A DNA stretch of 64,000 nt from Phytohabitans maris (GTDB lineage: Bacteria; Actinomycetota; Actinomycetes; Mycobacteriales; Micromonosporaceae), in contig NZ_JAVHUY010000002.1 in the NCBI RefSeq assembly GCF_031085175.1, positions 62,001 through 126,000 on the forward strand, written 5' to 3'. Positions 28,918-38,059 of the stretch are shown here, piece after piece. Numbering within the stretch: the stretch's first letter is position 1; every line of letters begins with the position of its first letter. The notes beneath the pieces were generated by a model. It searched no databases. It was not told the origin of the DNA and saw only the letters and a list, made by a program, of their open reading frames with translations. Made by a program: the position numbers and the translations under genes.

Positions 28918-29630
28918 CGCAGTACCGGTTTGCGCCCCGCCGCCGCCACCGCGTCCGGCCGCCGCAGGTAGAGCGGGGTGAGCCGCTCGCCCGGCCCCTT
29001 TGCGAGGACCCGCTGCGCGGCCAGCTCGGCGAGCGCGACCGCCGGCGGGTACCGCGGCTCGTCGCGCACCGGGAGACCGAGCACGTCCGCGTACTTGTGT
29101 GCCCCCTCACCCACCGCGGCGGTCACGCCGAGCCCGGCGATCCGCTCGGCGACCGCGGCGGGCAGGTCGACGTCGGGCTCGGTGACCGGCACACCACCGT
29201 CGTACACGGCCCAGTAGATCTCCTTGCGCCGCGCGTCGGTGGCGGCGAGGACCCGACCTTTCCGGCCGGCGTTGTCGCCCTGGCCGGCGTTGTCGCCCTG
29301 GCCGGCGTCGTCGCCCTGGGCGAGCGCGTCGAGCGAGCAGACGCCGTACGTGGGGATGCCGAGGGTCTGTCCCATGCTGGCCGCGGTGACCAGCCCGACC
29401 CGCAGCCCGGTGAACGGCCCCGGCCCGACCCCGGCCACGACCGCGTCAAGGTCGCGCGGCTGGACACCGGCCTCGCCGAGGACCTCGACGACGGCGGGCG
29501 CGAGCAGCTCCCCGTGCGCTTTGGCGTCGACGGCCTGCCGCTCCGCGCGCACGGCGACGCCGTGGTCGGCCACCTCCACGAGCGCGGCCGTCACCGCCGG
29601 AGTCGACGAGTCCACCACGAGTACCAGCAC
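28914..29630 (-). CDS. tsaB: tRNA t6A modification dimerisation protein TsaB
   Basis: The 238-residue protein begins with GTG and reads VLVVDSSTPAVTAAL, then GVGPGPFTGLRVGLVTAASM, the conserved glycine-rich loop of TsaB. It is the non-catalytic partner that holds TsaD in the t6A complex. An 18-nt tandem repeat at 29264-29317 inserts GDDAGQGDNAGQGDNAG between the two subdomains. The GTG at 29630 has AGGG 8 nt upstream; an alternative GTG at 29639 would add three residues. The stop overlaps the rimI start by four bases. Confidence 0.93.
   Translation of the reverse strand: MLVLVVDSSTPAVTAALVEVADHGVAVRAERQAVDAKAHGELLAPAVVEVLGEAGVQPRDLDAVVAGVGPGPFTGLRVGLVTAASMGQTLGIPTYGVCSLDALAQGDDAGQGDNAGQGDNAGRKGRVLAATDARRKEIYWAVYDGGVPVTEPDVDLPAAVAERIAGLGVTAAVGEGAHKYADVLGLPVRDEPRYPPAVALAELAAQRVLAKGPGERLTPLYLRRPDAVAAAGRKPVLR
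29264..29317. repeat. 18-nt tandem repeat (three units) inside tsaB
   Basis: Three consecutive 18-bp units, GGCCGGCGTTGTCGCCCT and its near-identical copies (the third differs by one base), encode AGQGDN/D repeats in the minus-strand frame. The length is a multiple of three, so copy-number change would keep the frame. Confidence 0.85.
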
Positions 29631-29797
29631 GATATGCACCCTATCCGGGCGCGGCTCACTCCGTGCCGCCAGCCATTACCACGCAACCGTGCATATGACA
29701 GTTGTCGATCATAGCCAAATCGCTGCCCAGGGGGTCAGGAGGGCATCGCGGAGCGGGATCCTTCGGTAGCTTGACGGCGTCTTCGAGAGGTCGCCGA

Positions 29798-30238
29798 ATG
29801 GGAAAGACGAAGAGTCGCCCCGAAAAGGGTCGGCTTGCCGACATGACCATCTACCCCTTGGCGGATGACGACTGTTACCAGCCGCCGCCTGACCACGAGT
29901 GTGAGGAGTTCCAGCACCACATCGACCTGGCACCCGGCCACCGCATGGGATTTCGACAGGTCTATCGGCGAGGGACCAGCCAGATGGTCTATTTCGCCAT
30001 CTGGCAGGCCGTCCGGCAGGACGAGGAATGGCACCCGGTAGCGCGAATCGACTGCTCGCACGGCACAGTCCATCGACACCAGTTCACTCAGTTGGGCGAA
30101 AACCACCGCATCGTGCTGGTTGAGATTCCAGTTGAGCGCGGTCGCGAGGTCGTGGATCGTTGGTATGAGCCGGCGGAGGCGATGATGCAGAATGATTGGG
30201 TGGACAACATCCGGAGGTGGCACGGTGACCAGGAGTGA
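29798..30238 (+). CDS. Hypothetical protein, first gene of an uncharacterised pair
   Basis: The 146-residue protein starts MGKTKSRPEKGRLADMTIYP after GAGAGG 8 nt upstream. Its middle reads HIDLAPGHRMGFRQVYRRG and QMVYFAIWQAVRQDEEWHPV, followed by ARIDCSHGTVHRHQF and EIPVERGREVVDRWY. The pattern of strands suggests a compact alpha/beta protein; possibly one of the DUF7718-like families, but I cannot assign it. Codon use is visibly less GC-rich than in the flanking housekeeping genes, suggesting acquisition. It overlaps the second gene by 14 bp, so both are made together. Confidence 0.65.
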   Translation: MGKTKSRPEKGRLADMTIYPLADDDCYQPPPDHECEEFQHHIDLAPGHRMGFRQVYRRGTSQMVYFAIWQAVRQDEEWHPVARIDCSHGTVHRHQFTQLGENHRIVLVEIPVERGREVVDRWYEPAEAMMQNDWVDNIRRWHGDQE

Positions 30239-30647
30239 AGAGAGGCCGGCGACACTCGCCAGCACCTTCGACTTCGCCCGCCGGCAGCGTGACCCTGGGT
30301 TTCGCCGATACCTGCACGATATCGGAGTGACGTCCCAGCACGACATCGTGATCGCGTTCGACGACGAGCCGGTCGTGTCGGTCGTAGCGCGCATCATCCA
30401 CAATCACACAAGCTCGCCCTGCCTGATCGCGATCCCCCACCCCGACGAGCCGTACGGCTTCCGGATGATGTTCGCCGAGGCGGGGGCGGCTAGGACGCAC
30501 TGGCCGGCCAAGCGCCCCGACCCAGTCCAGCTCGGCAAGGACGCGAGCATCGGCATGCTCTATTCGGCGCTGGCCAGCAGCGGCGAGTTCGTGCCCGGCG
30601 AGTGGGTCCGTCCCGTGGTGTTCAAGCAGGTGCCCGCGCAGGCGTAG
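30225..30647 (+). CDS. Hypothetical protein, second gene of an uncharacterised pair
   Basis: The 140-residue protein begins VTRSEERPATLASTFDFARR after GGAGG 8 nt upstream. It continues RDPGFRRYLHDIGVTSQHDI and CLIAIPHPDEPYGFRMMFAE and ends GEWVRPVVFKQVPAQA. No family is recognised. The overlapping arrangement with the gene before it, the small sizes and the isolated position inside a conserved tRNA-modification locus suggest a functional unit such as a two-component toxin-antitoxin or defence module, but nothing in the residues proves that. Confidence 0.65.
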   Translation: MTRSEERPATLASTFDFARRQRDPGFRRYLHDIGVTSQHDIVIAFDDEPVVSVVARIIHNHTSSPCLIAIPHPDEPYGFRMMFAEAGAARTHWPAKRPDPVQLGKDASIGMLYSALASSGEFVPGEWVRPVVFKQVPAQA

Positions 30648-30657
30648 CGCCGCCTCG

Positions 30658-31338
30658 TCAGAGGCGGGACCAGTCGATCGGGGTGAGGCCGGCGTCGGCC
30701 AGGGCCTTGTTCGTGGCGCTGAACGGGCGGGTGCCCAGAAAGCCGCGCGGGTTCATCGGGCTGGGGTGGCCGGCCTCCAGCACGACGTGGGTCGGGTTGG
30801 TGATCAGCGCGCTCTTCTTGCGGGCGTAGCCGCCCCAGAGCAGAAACACCACCCGCTCCGCGCGGTCGTTCAGCGCGCGGATCGTGGCGTCGGTGAAGTC
30901 TTCCCAGCCGTGGTTGGCGTGCGAGCCGGGCGTGCCGGCGCGGACGGTGAGCACCGCGTTGAGCAGGAGGACGCCCTGGGCGGCCCAGCCGGTGAGGTCG
31001 CCGGAGCGGGACGGTGGCACGCCCAGGTCGGCGGCGAGCTCCTTGTAGACGTTGCGCAGCGACGGGGGCACCGACACGCCGGGGCGGACGCTGAAGCTCA
31101 GCCCGTGCGCCTGGCCGGCCTTGTGGTACGGGTCCTGGCCCAGGATCAGCACGCGGCAGGCCTCGGGAGCGCAGAGCCGGTACGCGGAGAAGAGGTCCTC
31201 CAGGGGCGGGAAGCAGGGGCCGCCCTGGTACTCGGCATCGACGAAAGCGGCCAGCTCCGCCACCCGGGCCGGGTCCACGTACCCGGCGACCGCCTCACGC
31301 CACCCCGCGGGCAGCAGCTCCATCAGGTCGAGCGTCAC
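30658..31338 (-). CDS. ung: Uracil-DNA glycosylase (family 1)
   Basis: The 226-residue enzyme removes uracil from DNA in base-excision repair. It has the catalytic motif LGQDPYHKAGQAHGLSFSV (Asp in GQDPYH near residue 68), the uracil-binding NAVLTVR region and the DNA-intercalation motif GHPSPMNPRGF, where the family usually has HPSPLS. The GTG at 31338 follows GGAGGAACT and overlaps the tsaE stop by four bases, so it is part of the same leftward operon. Length is normal for Ung. Confidence 0.95.
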   Translation of the reverse strand: MTLDLMELLPAGWREAVAGYVDPARVAELAAFVDAEYQGGPCFPPLEDLFSAYRLCAPEACRVLILGQDPYHKAGQAHGLSFSVRPGVSVPPSLRNVYKELAADLGVPPSRSGDLTGWAAQGVLLLNAVLTVRAGTPGSHANHGWEDFTDATIRALNDRAERVVFLLWGGYARKKSALITNPTHVVLEAGHPSPMNPRGFLGTRPFSATNKALADAGLTPIDWSRL

Positions 31339-31805
31339 AGTTCCTCCACGCGTGCCGTCCAGTCCCCACCGTGGGGCACCAAGCTGACCTCGCGGGAGTC
31401 GTCGTCTCGGCGGTCGATGCGGACCTGGAGGTGCGTGTCGGACAGCTGCTCCACCACGCCCTCGCCCCACTCCACCACGGTGACCGAGTCGTCCACCGAG
31501 GCGTCCAGGTCGAGGTCGTCGATCTCCGCCCGCGGGTCGATCGCCGAGCCTAGCCGGTACGCGTCGGCGTGTACGAGAGCGACGCGGCCACCCTTCGCCG
31601 GGTCGGGCCGGTGCACGCGGGCGATCACGAACGTCGGCGAGGTGACGTCACCGCGTACGCCCAGGCCGGCGCCGATGCCGCGGACCAGCGCGGTCTTGCC
31701 GGCGCCGAGCGGGCCGGTGAGCACGACCAGGTCACCGGCGCGCAGGATGGCGGCGAGGTGCCGGCCGAAGTCTTCCGTATCCGAGACAGTGGGGAGCGTC
31801 GTCAC
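31335..31805 (-). CDS. tsaE: tRNA t6A biosynthesis ATPase TsaE
   Basis: The 156-residue P-loop ATPase has Walker A LTGPLGAGKTALVRGIG near residues 35-45, the family segment VTSPTFVIARVH and the acidic VVEWGEGV near residue 112. It drives turnover of the TsaB-TsaD complex in t6A synthesis. GTG start, overlapping the hydrolase stop by four bases; the stop overlaps ung. The operon order alr, hydrolase, tsaE, ung, then tsaB, rimI, tsaD is interrupted by the hypothetical pair between ung and tsaB. Confidence 0.94.
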   Translation of the reverse strand: MTTLPTVSDTEDFGRHLAAILRAGDLVVLTGPLGAGKTALVRGIGAGLGVRGDVTSPTFVIARVHRPDPAKGGRVALVHADAYRLGSAIDPRAEIDDLDLDASVDDSVTVVEWGEGVVEQLSDTHLQVRIDRRDDDSREVSLVPHGGDWTARVEEL

Positions 31806-32938
31806 GCGGTCAGCTTCTCCAGAAACGCGACCAGCACGGCGTTGACCTCGTCGGCGTGCTCCAGCATCACCACGTGCCCGCTGTCGGGCACCTGGACGAA
31901 CTCGGCGTCCGGCACGTGCCGCAGGATCTCCTCGGAGTGGGTGACCGGCGTGATCATGTCCTTGTCGCCGACGATGACCAGCGCGGGCGCGGAGCGCAGC
32001 GCCTTGAGCGCCGGGTACCGGGCGTGGGTGTAGAGGGTGCGCAGGTAGCGGGCGACGGTCTCGGTGGAGGTGCGGGCGTTCATCTCCTCCACGTAGGAGA
32101 CGAGCGCGGGGCTGGGCTTGGGGTCGCCGAAGCCGTACCGCCGGGTGAGCAGCCAGGCCAGGTCGGACGAGGCGTGCCGGGCCCGGTCGATCACGCCGCC
32201 GCTGAGCCGGGTGGCGCTGTTGACCAGCGGCATCAGCGGCGAGCCGGCCTTGGCGATCAGCGCGGGCAGCCCGAACTTCGTCTCCTCCAGCCGCCCGCCC
32301 GAGGTGGACATCAACACGGTCGCCACGACCCGGCCGCCGAAGTACTCCGGGTGCTGCTCGGCGAAGGCCATGATGGTCATGCCGCCCATCGAGTGGCCGA
32401 TCAGCACGATCGGGCCCTCGGGCACGGTCTCGTCGAGCACCGTCCGGAGCGCCTCGCCGAGCGCGGGCAGCTCGTACTCGCCGGACTCCAGCTTTCCGGA
32501 GCGGCCGTGCCCGGGCTGGTCGTAGAAGACCATCCGGTAGTCGCCGCGGCGGGTCAGCTCCTTGCGCTGGAAGTGGAACGTGCCCATGTCGAGGGCGAAG
32601 CCGTGCACGAAGACGAGCGTCGGCTCCAGCGAGGTCATCGCGCCGGTCACCTCGGCGACGAACTCGGCGTCCAGCTCCACGCCGTCGGTCGGCTCGACGA
32701 TCTCCACGTAGAGGTCGGTGCCGTCCGCGGTGGTGACGGTGAGCGCCTCGTCGTACGCGAGGTTGCCGAAGTCCTCGTCGTCGTAAGGGTCGTCGGACGC
32801 GCGCTTGGAGCGGCGCACCAGGGCACGCTCGGCCACCACACCGGCCGCCACGCCGACGGCGGCCACCCCCACGACCGCCCCGAGCAGCCCGGCGCGCTTG
32901 CGCATCGACCGGCTGGCCAGCCCTTCGCTCCGGCTCAT
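31802..32938 (-). CDS. Alpha/beta-fold hydrolase with N-terminal membrane segment
   Basis: The 378-residue protein has a membrane or signal-anchor segment at about residues 17-38 followed by an alpha/beta hydrolase domain. The nucleophile elbow is LIGHSMGGMT (Ser near residue 185), the acid is in VGDKDMITP and the histidine in VPDSGHVVMLEH. FVHGFALDMGTFHFQR supplies the oxyanion region. Such proteins sit between alr and tsaE in many actinobacteria and are thought to be lipases or esterases, with no defined substrate. ATGA overlap with alr and GTGA overlap with tsaE place it firmly in the operon. Confidence 0.85.
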   Translation of the reverse strand: MSRSEGLASRSMRKRAGLLGAVVGVAAVGVAAGVVAERALVRRSKRASDDPYDDEDFGNLAYDEALTVTTADGTDLYVEIVEPTDGVELDAEFVAEVTGAMTSLEPTLVFVHGFALDMGTFHFQRKELTRRGDYRMVFYDQPGHGRSGKLESGEYELPALGEALRTVLDETVPEGPIVLIGHSMGGMTIMAFAEQHPEYFGGRVVATVLMSTSGGRLEETKFGLPALIAKAGSPLMPLVNSATRLSGGVIDRARHASSDLAWLLTRRYGFGDPKPSPALVSYVEEMNARTSTETVARYLRTLYTHARYPALKALRSAPALVIVGDKDMITPVTHSEEILRHVPDAEFVQVPDSGHVVMLEHADEVNAVLVAFLEKLTA

Positions 32939-34053
32939 GCGCGCTCTCCGTCGTACACGCGGGGCACCCGGACGCCGCCGAAGCGGGTCACGATCTCGTA
33001 GTTGATCGTGCCGACCGCCTCGGCCCAGTCGTCGGCGGTGGGCTCGCCACCGGCGCCGCTGCCGAAGAGGGTCGCCACGTCGCCGGCGGCCACCGGGTCG
33101 TCGCCGCAGTCGAGCACCACCTGGTCCATGCAGACCCGCCCGGCGATCCGCCGCACCTTGCCGCCGAGCTGGACGGGGCCGGAGTTGGAGGCGTGGCGGG
33201 GGACGCCGTCCGCGTACCCGAGGGGGACGACCGCGAGCGTGGTCTCCCGCCCGGTGCGGTACGTGTGGCCGTACGACACGCCCTGCCCGGCCGGCACCCG
33301 CTTGGTGAGCATGACCCGGGCGCGGGCGGTCATGGCCGGCCGCAGCCCGTGGCGCTCCCCGGCGATCGGCGAGAGCCCGTAGACCGCGATGCCCGGGCGG
33401 ACCAGGTCGAAGTGGGCGTCGGGGCGGGTGAGGGTGGCGGCCGAGTTGGCGATGTGCTTGTAAGGGGCGTCCACCCCGAGGCGCTCGGCGGTCGCCACGC
33501 CCTCCCGGAAGGCGTCGAGCTGGCGGTCGATCGTCTCGTGGCCGGGCTCGTCCGCGTACACGAAATGGCTCCACACCCCGACGACCTCGACCAGCCCGTC
33601 GGCCTCGGCCTTCGCGGCGGCCTCGACCAGCGCCGGCCAGTCGGCCGGCGTCGCGCCGCCGCGCGCCAGGCCGGTGTCGATCTTCAGATGTACGCGCGCC
33701 GGGCGCCCGGCGACGCGCGCGGCGGTGATCATCTCGCCGAGCTGCGCGAGGCTGCCGGCGCCCAGGTCGATCCCGGCCGTGACACCCTCGTGCAGCGGCA
33801 GCCCGGGCGCGAACAGCCAGGCCAGCACCGGCGCGGTGATGCCGCCCCGGCGCAGCGTGAGCGCCTCGTCGAGCGTGCAGACGCCGAGCCAGCTCGCGCC
33901 CGACTCGAGGGCCGCCCGAGCCACCGGCAGCATGCCGTGCCCGTATGCGTCCGCCTTGACCACCGCCATGACTTCGGCGGTGGTGCCGGCGCGCAACAGG
34001 GCCACGTTGTCGCGTATCGCGTCCAGGTCGACGCGGACCTCGGCCTGCCACAT
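32935..34053 (-). CDS. alr: Alanine racemase
   Basis: The 372-residue PLP enzyme interconverts L- and D-alanine for peptidoglycan. The PLP lysine is in VMAVVKADAYGHG near residue 33, and the second catalytic base, a tyrosine, is in GVSYGHTYRTG. The C-terminal domain contains RIAGRVCMDQVVLDCGDD. Length is standard. It ends by overlapping the hydrolase gene (ATGA). The 47-bp gap to nnr upstream could hold a promoter. Confidence 0.95.
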   Translation of the reverse strand: MWQAEVRVDLDAIRDNVALLRAGTTAEVMAVVKADAYGHGMLPVARAALESGASWLGVCTLDEALTLRRGGITAPVLAWLFAPGLPLHEGVTAGIDLGAGSLAQLGEMITAARVAGRPARVHLKIDTGLARGGATPADWPALVEAAAKAEADGLVEVVGVWSHFVYADEPGHETIDRQLDAFREGVATAERLGVDAPYKHIANSAATLTRPDAHFDLVRPGIAVYGLSPIAGERHGLRPAMTARARVMLTKRVPAGQGVSYGHTYRTGRETTLAVVPLGYADGVPRHASNSGPVQLGGKVRRIAGRVCMDQVVLDCGDDPVAAGDVATLFGSGAGGEPTADDWAEAVGTINYEIVTRFGGVRVPRVYDGERA

Positions 34054-34100
34054 GCGGATCAGCCTACTGGCCCGCCAGCCGGCGACATCCTGTACACACG

Positions 34101-35534
34101 TCAGAACGACGCGGGCACGACCTCGCGCAGCGCGGCGGCGACGTCGGGCGCGGTCACCGGGCCGCTCCGGGCGGCCGCCCGTCCGGCCAGCCCGTGCAGG
34201 TACGCGGCCGCGACCGCCGCCCGCTCCGGCGCGACCCGGGCGGCCAGCAGCGAGCCGAGCAGCCCGGCCAGCACGTCGCCGGTGCCGCCGGTGGCCAGCG
34301 CCGGCGTGCCGGTCGGGTTGGCCCAGGCGCGGCCGGCCGGTGTGGCGACGACCGTGCGGTCACCCTTGAGCAGCACGACCGCGTTCATCCAGGAGGCCAG
34401 CCGGAGCGCGGCGCCGACCCGGTCGTCGCCGGGCTCGCCACCGGCCAGGCGGGCGAACTCGCGGTCGTGCGGGGTCACCACGATCGGCGCGTCGCGCCCC
34501 CGCAGCTGGTCGGCCATCGAGCCGTCGACCAGCAGGGTCAGCGCGTCCGCGTCGAGCACGGCCGGGAGGGAGGTGGCCAGCACGGTACGCAGCTCGGTGG
34601 CGGCCGCCTCGTCGGTGCCCAGCCCGGAGCCGCAGACCCAGGCCTGCACCCGCCCCGCCTCGGCCACCCGCTGGGTCGCGATCACGGACGGGTGATGGCG
34701 CAGCACCTGGGTGGCGGCGCCGCCCGCGTACCGGACCATGCCCGCCGGGCCGGCCAGCGCACCGCCCACGGAGAGGACCGCCGCGCCCGGGTACATCGCC
34801 GAGCCGGTCGCGATGCCGACCACGCCCCGGGTGTACTTCTCCGAGGCGGCGTCCAGGCGGGGCCACCACTGCTCGATGTCCGGCCACTCCGGTACGGCCA
34901 GCGCGGCGTCCGCCCGCAGCCACGGCCCGAGCCCGATGTCGACCAGCTCGACCTCACCGGCGTACGGCGCGGCCGGCCCCACCACCAGCGCCGGCTTGAG
35001 GCAGCCGAACGTCACGGTCACGTCGGCCCGTACCGCCGGCCCGCTGAGCCCGCCGGTGTCGACCTCGACGCCGCTGGGGATGTCGACCGCCACGATCGTG
35101 GTGCCCCGGGCCCGTAGCAGCCGTACGGCGGCCTCGGCGGCGGGGCGCAGGCCACCCGAGCCACCCAGCCCGACGATGCCGTCGACGGCGAGATCCAGGT
35201 CGCGCGGGACCGCGTCGACGACCCGGCCGCCGGCTGCCCGGAGCGCCGCCAGCCCGCCCTGGTGTACCCGCTCCGGCACGAGCAGCAGCGCGGAGACGGC
35301 GACGCCCCGGCGGGCCAGGAACGCGCCGGCGTAGAGCGCGTCACCGCCGTTGTTGCCGGCGCCGGCGAGCAGCAGGACCCGGGAGCCGTACACGCCGCCC
35401 CGCTCGGCGAGCAGGAGCGCGCAGCGGCGGGCGAGCCCGGCCGCGGCCCGCCGCATGAGCGAGCCCTCGGGCACGGTGCGCATCAGCGCTTCCTCGGCCG
35501 CGCGCACGTCGCTGACCCGCCAGGCCCGCCTCAT
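34101..35534 (-). CDS. nnr: Bifunctional NAD(P)H-hydrate epimerase/dehydratase
   Basis: The 477-residue protein fuses an N-terminal YjeF epimerase domain (about 1-210; LAGAGNNGGDALYAGAFLA and AVDIPSGVEVDTGG) to a C-terminal ribokinase-like dehydratase domain (about 225-470; VVTPHDREFARL and GGTGDVLAGLLGSLLA). Together they repair hydrated NADH and NADPH, using ADP or ATP in the second step. Both domains look complete. The gene commonly sits between acpS and alr in actinobacteria, as here. Confidence 0.94.
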   Translation of the reverse strand: MRRAWRVSDVRAAEEALMRTVPEGSLMRRAAAGLARRCALLLAERGGVYGSRVLLLAGAGNNGGDALYAGAFLARRGVAVSALLLVPERVHQGGLAALRAAGGRVVDAVPRDLDLAVDGIVGLGGSGGLRPAAEAAVRLLRARGTTIVAVDIPSGVEVDTGGLSGPAVRADVTVTFGCLKPALVVGPAAPYAGEVELVDIGLGPWLRADAALAVPEWPDIEQWWPRLDAASEKYTRGVVGIATGSAMYPGAAVLSVGGALAGPAGMVRYAGGAATQVLRHHPSVIATQRVAEAGRVQAWVCGSGLGTDEAAATELRTVLATSLPAVLDADALTLLVDGSMADQLRGRDAPIVVTPHDREFARLAGGEPGDDRVGAALRLASWMNAVVLLKGDRTVVATPAGRAWANPTGTPALATGGTGDVLAGLLGSLLAARVAPERAAVAAAYLHGLAGRAAARSGPVTAPDVAAALREVVPASF

Positions 35535-35595
35535 CGCCTGACCTTCGATCGGTCGCTCAGCGCCGCTGTGCGCGGCCGCCGCTTCTCCCGCTCCC

Positions 35596-35988
35596 TCACG
35601 AGGCAGCCACCTCTTCCGCCAGTCGCTCCGCTACCACCATGGCGGACGCGATCCCCCCGTCGTGCGACAACGACAGATGCCAGCGGGTGATCCCCCGCTC
35701 GGTGGCCACGGCGGCGACCGTGCCGGCGACGGTCAGCCAGGGGCGGCCGTCCGGGTCGGTCACGATCTCGCAGTCGTGCCAGCGCAACCCGACCGGCGCG
35801 CCCAGCGCCTTCGCCACCGCCTCCTTGGCCGCGAAGCGGGCGGCGAGCGACTCCGCCGAGCGCGGGTTGCCCGACGCCGTGTGCCGCTCCGCCTCGGTGA
35901 AGAGGCGGTCGGCCAGCAGCGGGGTGCGGGCCAGCGCGCCGGTGAACCGCTCGACCAGGACGACGTCGATGCCGACAGCCACGATCAC
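35596..35988 (-). CDS. acpS: Holo-[acyl-carrier-protein] synthase
   Basis: The 130-residue phosphopantetheinyl transferase has the magnesium-binding aspartate in [10 protein letters not shown] (residue 8), the second acidic residue in [14 protein letters not shown], and [18 protein letters not shown] near the C-terminus. It attaches 4'-phosphopantetheine to acyl carrier protein for fatty acid synthesis. It lies 24 bp downstream of glmS and 61 bp before nnr in the same direction. Confidence 0.95.
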   Translation of the reverse strand: MIVAVGIDVVLVERFTGALARTPLLADRLFTEAERHTASGNPRSAESLAARFAAKEAVAKALGAPVGLRWHDCEIVTDPDGRPWLTVAGTVAAVATERGITRWHLSLSHDGGIASAMVVAERLAEEVAAS

Positions 35989-36012
35989 GCCGCTAACCCT
36001 AGCGGCGGGAAC

Positions 36013-37884
36013 TCACTCGACCGTGACGGACTTCGCGAGGTTGCGGGGCTGGTCGACGTCGTGGCCGCGGGCGGCGGCGATCTCGCAGGCGAGCACCTGC
36101 AACGGCACGGTGGTCACCAGCGGGGCGAGGAGCGTCGGCGTGCGGGGCACCCGGACCAGGTGATCCGCGTACGGCAGGACGGCGTCGTCGCCCTCCTCGG
36201 CGATCACGATGGTCTGCGCGCCGCGGGCCCGTACCTCCTGGATGTTGGAGACGATCTTGTCGTGGAGCACGCCCCGGCCGGCCGGCGAGGGCACCACGCA
36301 CACCACCGGACAGCCCTCGTCGATCAACGCGATCGGGCCGTGCTTGAGCTCGCCGGCCGCGAAGCCCTCGGCGTGCATGTACGCCAGCTCCTTGAGCTTC
36401 AGCGCGCCCTCCAGGGCCACCGGGTAGCCCACGTGGCGGCCGATGAACAGCACGCTCTTCGCCTCGGCCAGCGACCGGGCCAGCGCGCGCACCGGCTCCA
36501 TCGTGCCGAGGACCTCCTGCAGCTTGCCCGGCATCTCCTGGAGCTGGGCGACGACCGCGGCGACCTCGTCCGCGTACTTGATCCCGCGCACCTGGGCCAG
36601 GTGGAGCCCGACCAGGTAGCAGGCGACGAGCTGGGTCAGGAACGCCTTGGTCGAGGCGACCGCGATCTCCGGCCCGGCGTGCGTGTAGAGCACGGCGTCG
36701 GACTCGCGCGGGATCGTCGAGCCGTTGGTGTTGCAGATCGCGAGCACGCGCGCCTTTTGCTCCTTGGCGTGGCGCAGCGCCATCAGCGTGTCCATCGTCT
36801 CGCCGGACTGGCTGATCGCCACCACCAGCGTGGACCGGTCGAGCACCGGGTCGCGGTAGCGGAACTCGCTGGCCAGCTCGACCTCGCAGGGGATGCGGGT
36901 CCAGTGCTCGATCGCGTACTTGGCGACGAGGCCGGCGTGGTAGGCCGTGCCGCAGGCGACGATGAAGACCTTGTCGACGTCGCGCAGGTCCTGGTCGGTG
37001 AGGCGGACCTCGTCGAGGACGATCTCGCCGCTCTCGGTCAGGCGGCCGAGCAGCGTGTCGCCGACCGCCTGCGGCTGCTCGGCGATCTCCTTGAGCATGA
37101 AGTAGTCGTAGCCGCCCTTTTCCGCGGCGGAGGCGTCCCAGTCGATGTGAAAGTCCTTGCCGCTCGCGGGCTGGCCGGTGAAGTCGGTGATCTCGATGCC
37201 CTCGGGAGTGATCAGCACAACCTGGTCCTGCCCCAGCTCGACCGCCTCGCAGGTGTGCTCGATGAAGGCGGACACGTCGCTGGCCAGGTAATTCTCCCCC
37301 GAGCCGCGGCCCACCACCAGCGGCGAGTTGCGCCGGGCGCCGACCACCGCGCCGGGCACGGCCGAGTCGACGGCGAGCAGGGTGAACGCGCCCTCCAGCC
37401 GCTGGCAGACCCGGCGCATCGCGGCGGCCAGCCCTTCCGCGCTGGGCGCGCCCTCCAGGCCCAGCTCGGTGGCGAGCAGGTGGGCGGCGCACTCGGTGTC
37501 GGTGTCGCTGGCGAACTCGACGCCGTCGGCCTCCAGCTCGGCGCGGAGCTTGGCGAAGTTTTCGATGATGCCGTTGTGGATCACGGCGACGCGGCCGTCG
37601 CGGGACAGGTGCGGGTGGGCGTTACGGTCGGTGGGGCCGCCGTGGGTGGCCCAGCGGGTGTGCCCGATCGCGGTGCTGCCGTCGCCGATGCCGGCGGTGG
37701 GCGCCTCGGCCAGGCTCTTTTCCAGGTTGGCCAGCTTGCCGGCCCGCTTTTCGGTCAGGAGGCGGTCACCGGTCACCACGGCGACCCCCGCCGAGTCATA
37801 CCCGCGGTATTCCAACCGGCGCAGCCCGTCCAGCACGATGCCCAACGCCGGCCGGGCACCGACGTAGCCCACGATTCCACACAT
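36013..37884 (-). CDS. glmS: Glutamine-fructose-6-phosphate aminotransferase (isomerising)
   Basis: The 623-residue enzyme makes glucosamine-6-phosphate, the entry to UDP-GlcNAc and cell-wall synthesis. The glutaminase domain starts with the N-terminal nucleophile MCGIVGYVG (Cys2, free after Met removal) and includes HTRWATHGGPTDRNAHPH. Two SIS domains follow (about 300-430 and 475-610), with SQSGETMDTLMALRHAKEQ and a C-terminal NLAKSVTVE ending, which is the conserved tail. No ribozyme-type leader was recognised upstream. It precedes acpS and nnr in the same direction. Confidence 0.96.
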   Translation of the reverse strand: MCGIVGYVGARPALGIVLDGLRRLEYRGYDSAGVAVVTGDRLLTEKRAGKLANLEKSLAEAPTAGIGDGSTAIGHTRWATHGGPTDRNAHPHLSRDGRVAVIHNGIIENFAKLRAELEADGVEFASDTDTECAAHLLATELGLEGAPSAEGLAAAMRRVCQRLEGAFTLLAVDSAVPGAVVGARRNSPLVVGRGSGENYLASDVSAFIEHTCEAVELGQDQVVLITPEGIEITDFTGQPASGKDFHIDWDASAAEKGGYDYFMLKEIAEQPQAVGDTLLGRLTESGEIVLDEVRLTDQDLRDVDKVFIVACGTAYHAGLVAKYAIEHWTRIPCEVELASEFRYRDPVLDRSTLVVAISQSGETMDTLMALRHAKEQKARVLAICNTNGSTIPRESDAVLYTHAGPEIAVASTKAFLTQLVACYLVGLHLAQVRGIKYADEVAAVVAQLQEMPGKLQEVLGTMEPVRALARSLAEAKSVLFIGRHVGYPVALEGALKLKELAYMHAEGFAAGELKHGPIALIDEGCPVVCVVPSPAGRGVLHDKIVSNIQEVRARGAQTIVIAEEGDDAVLPYADHLVRVPRTPTLLAPLVTTVPLQVLACEIAAARGHDVDQPRNLAKSVTVE

Positions 37885-38059
37885 GGTCCGCAGCGTAGCC
37901 CACTTTCGCTCACGATGCCTGCTCGAAAGCCCCGGTATCGCTCATCCGACATGAGCGTTTGCGGCAATCGGGGGAAGAATCGGACACCGGACTTGCCCAG
38001 CGGGGCAATCGTGGAACACCGTGACTCGCCGCAGTCTTCATCCGGGGGGATAACGCTCG

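Noticed and set aside
36209-36427. Small plus-strand frames inside glmS and neighbouring genes
   Set aside because: They are shadows without ribosome sites or family signal.
37885-38059. glmS ribozyme upstream of glmS
   Set aside because: The leader is short and has no recognisable pseudoknot core; the ribozyme is mainly a Firmicutes feature.
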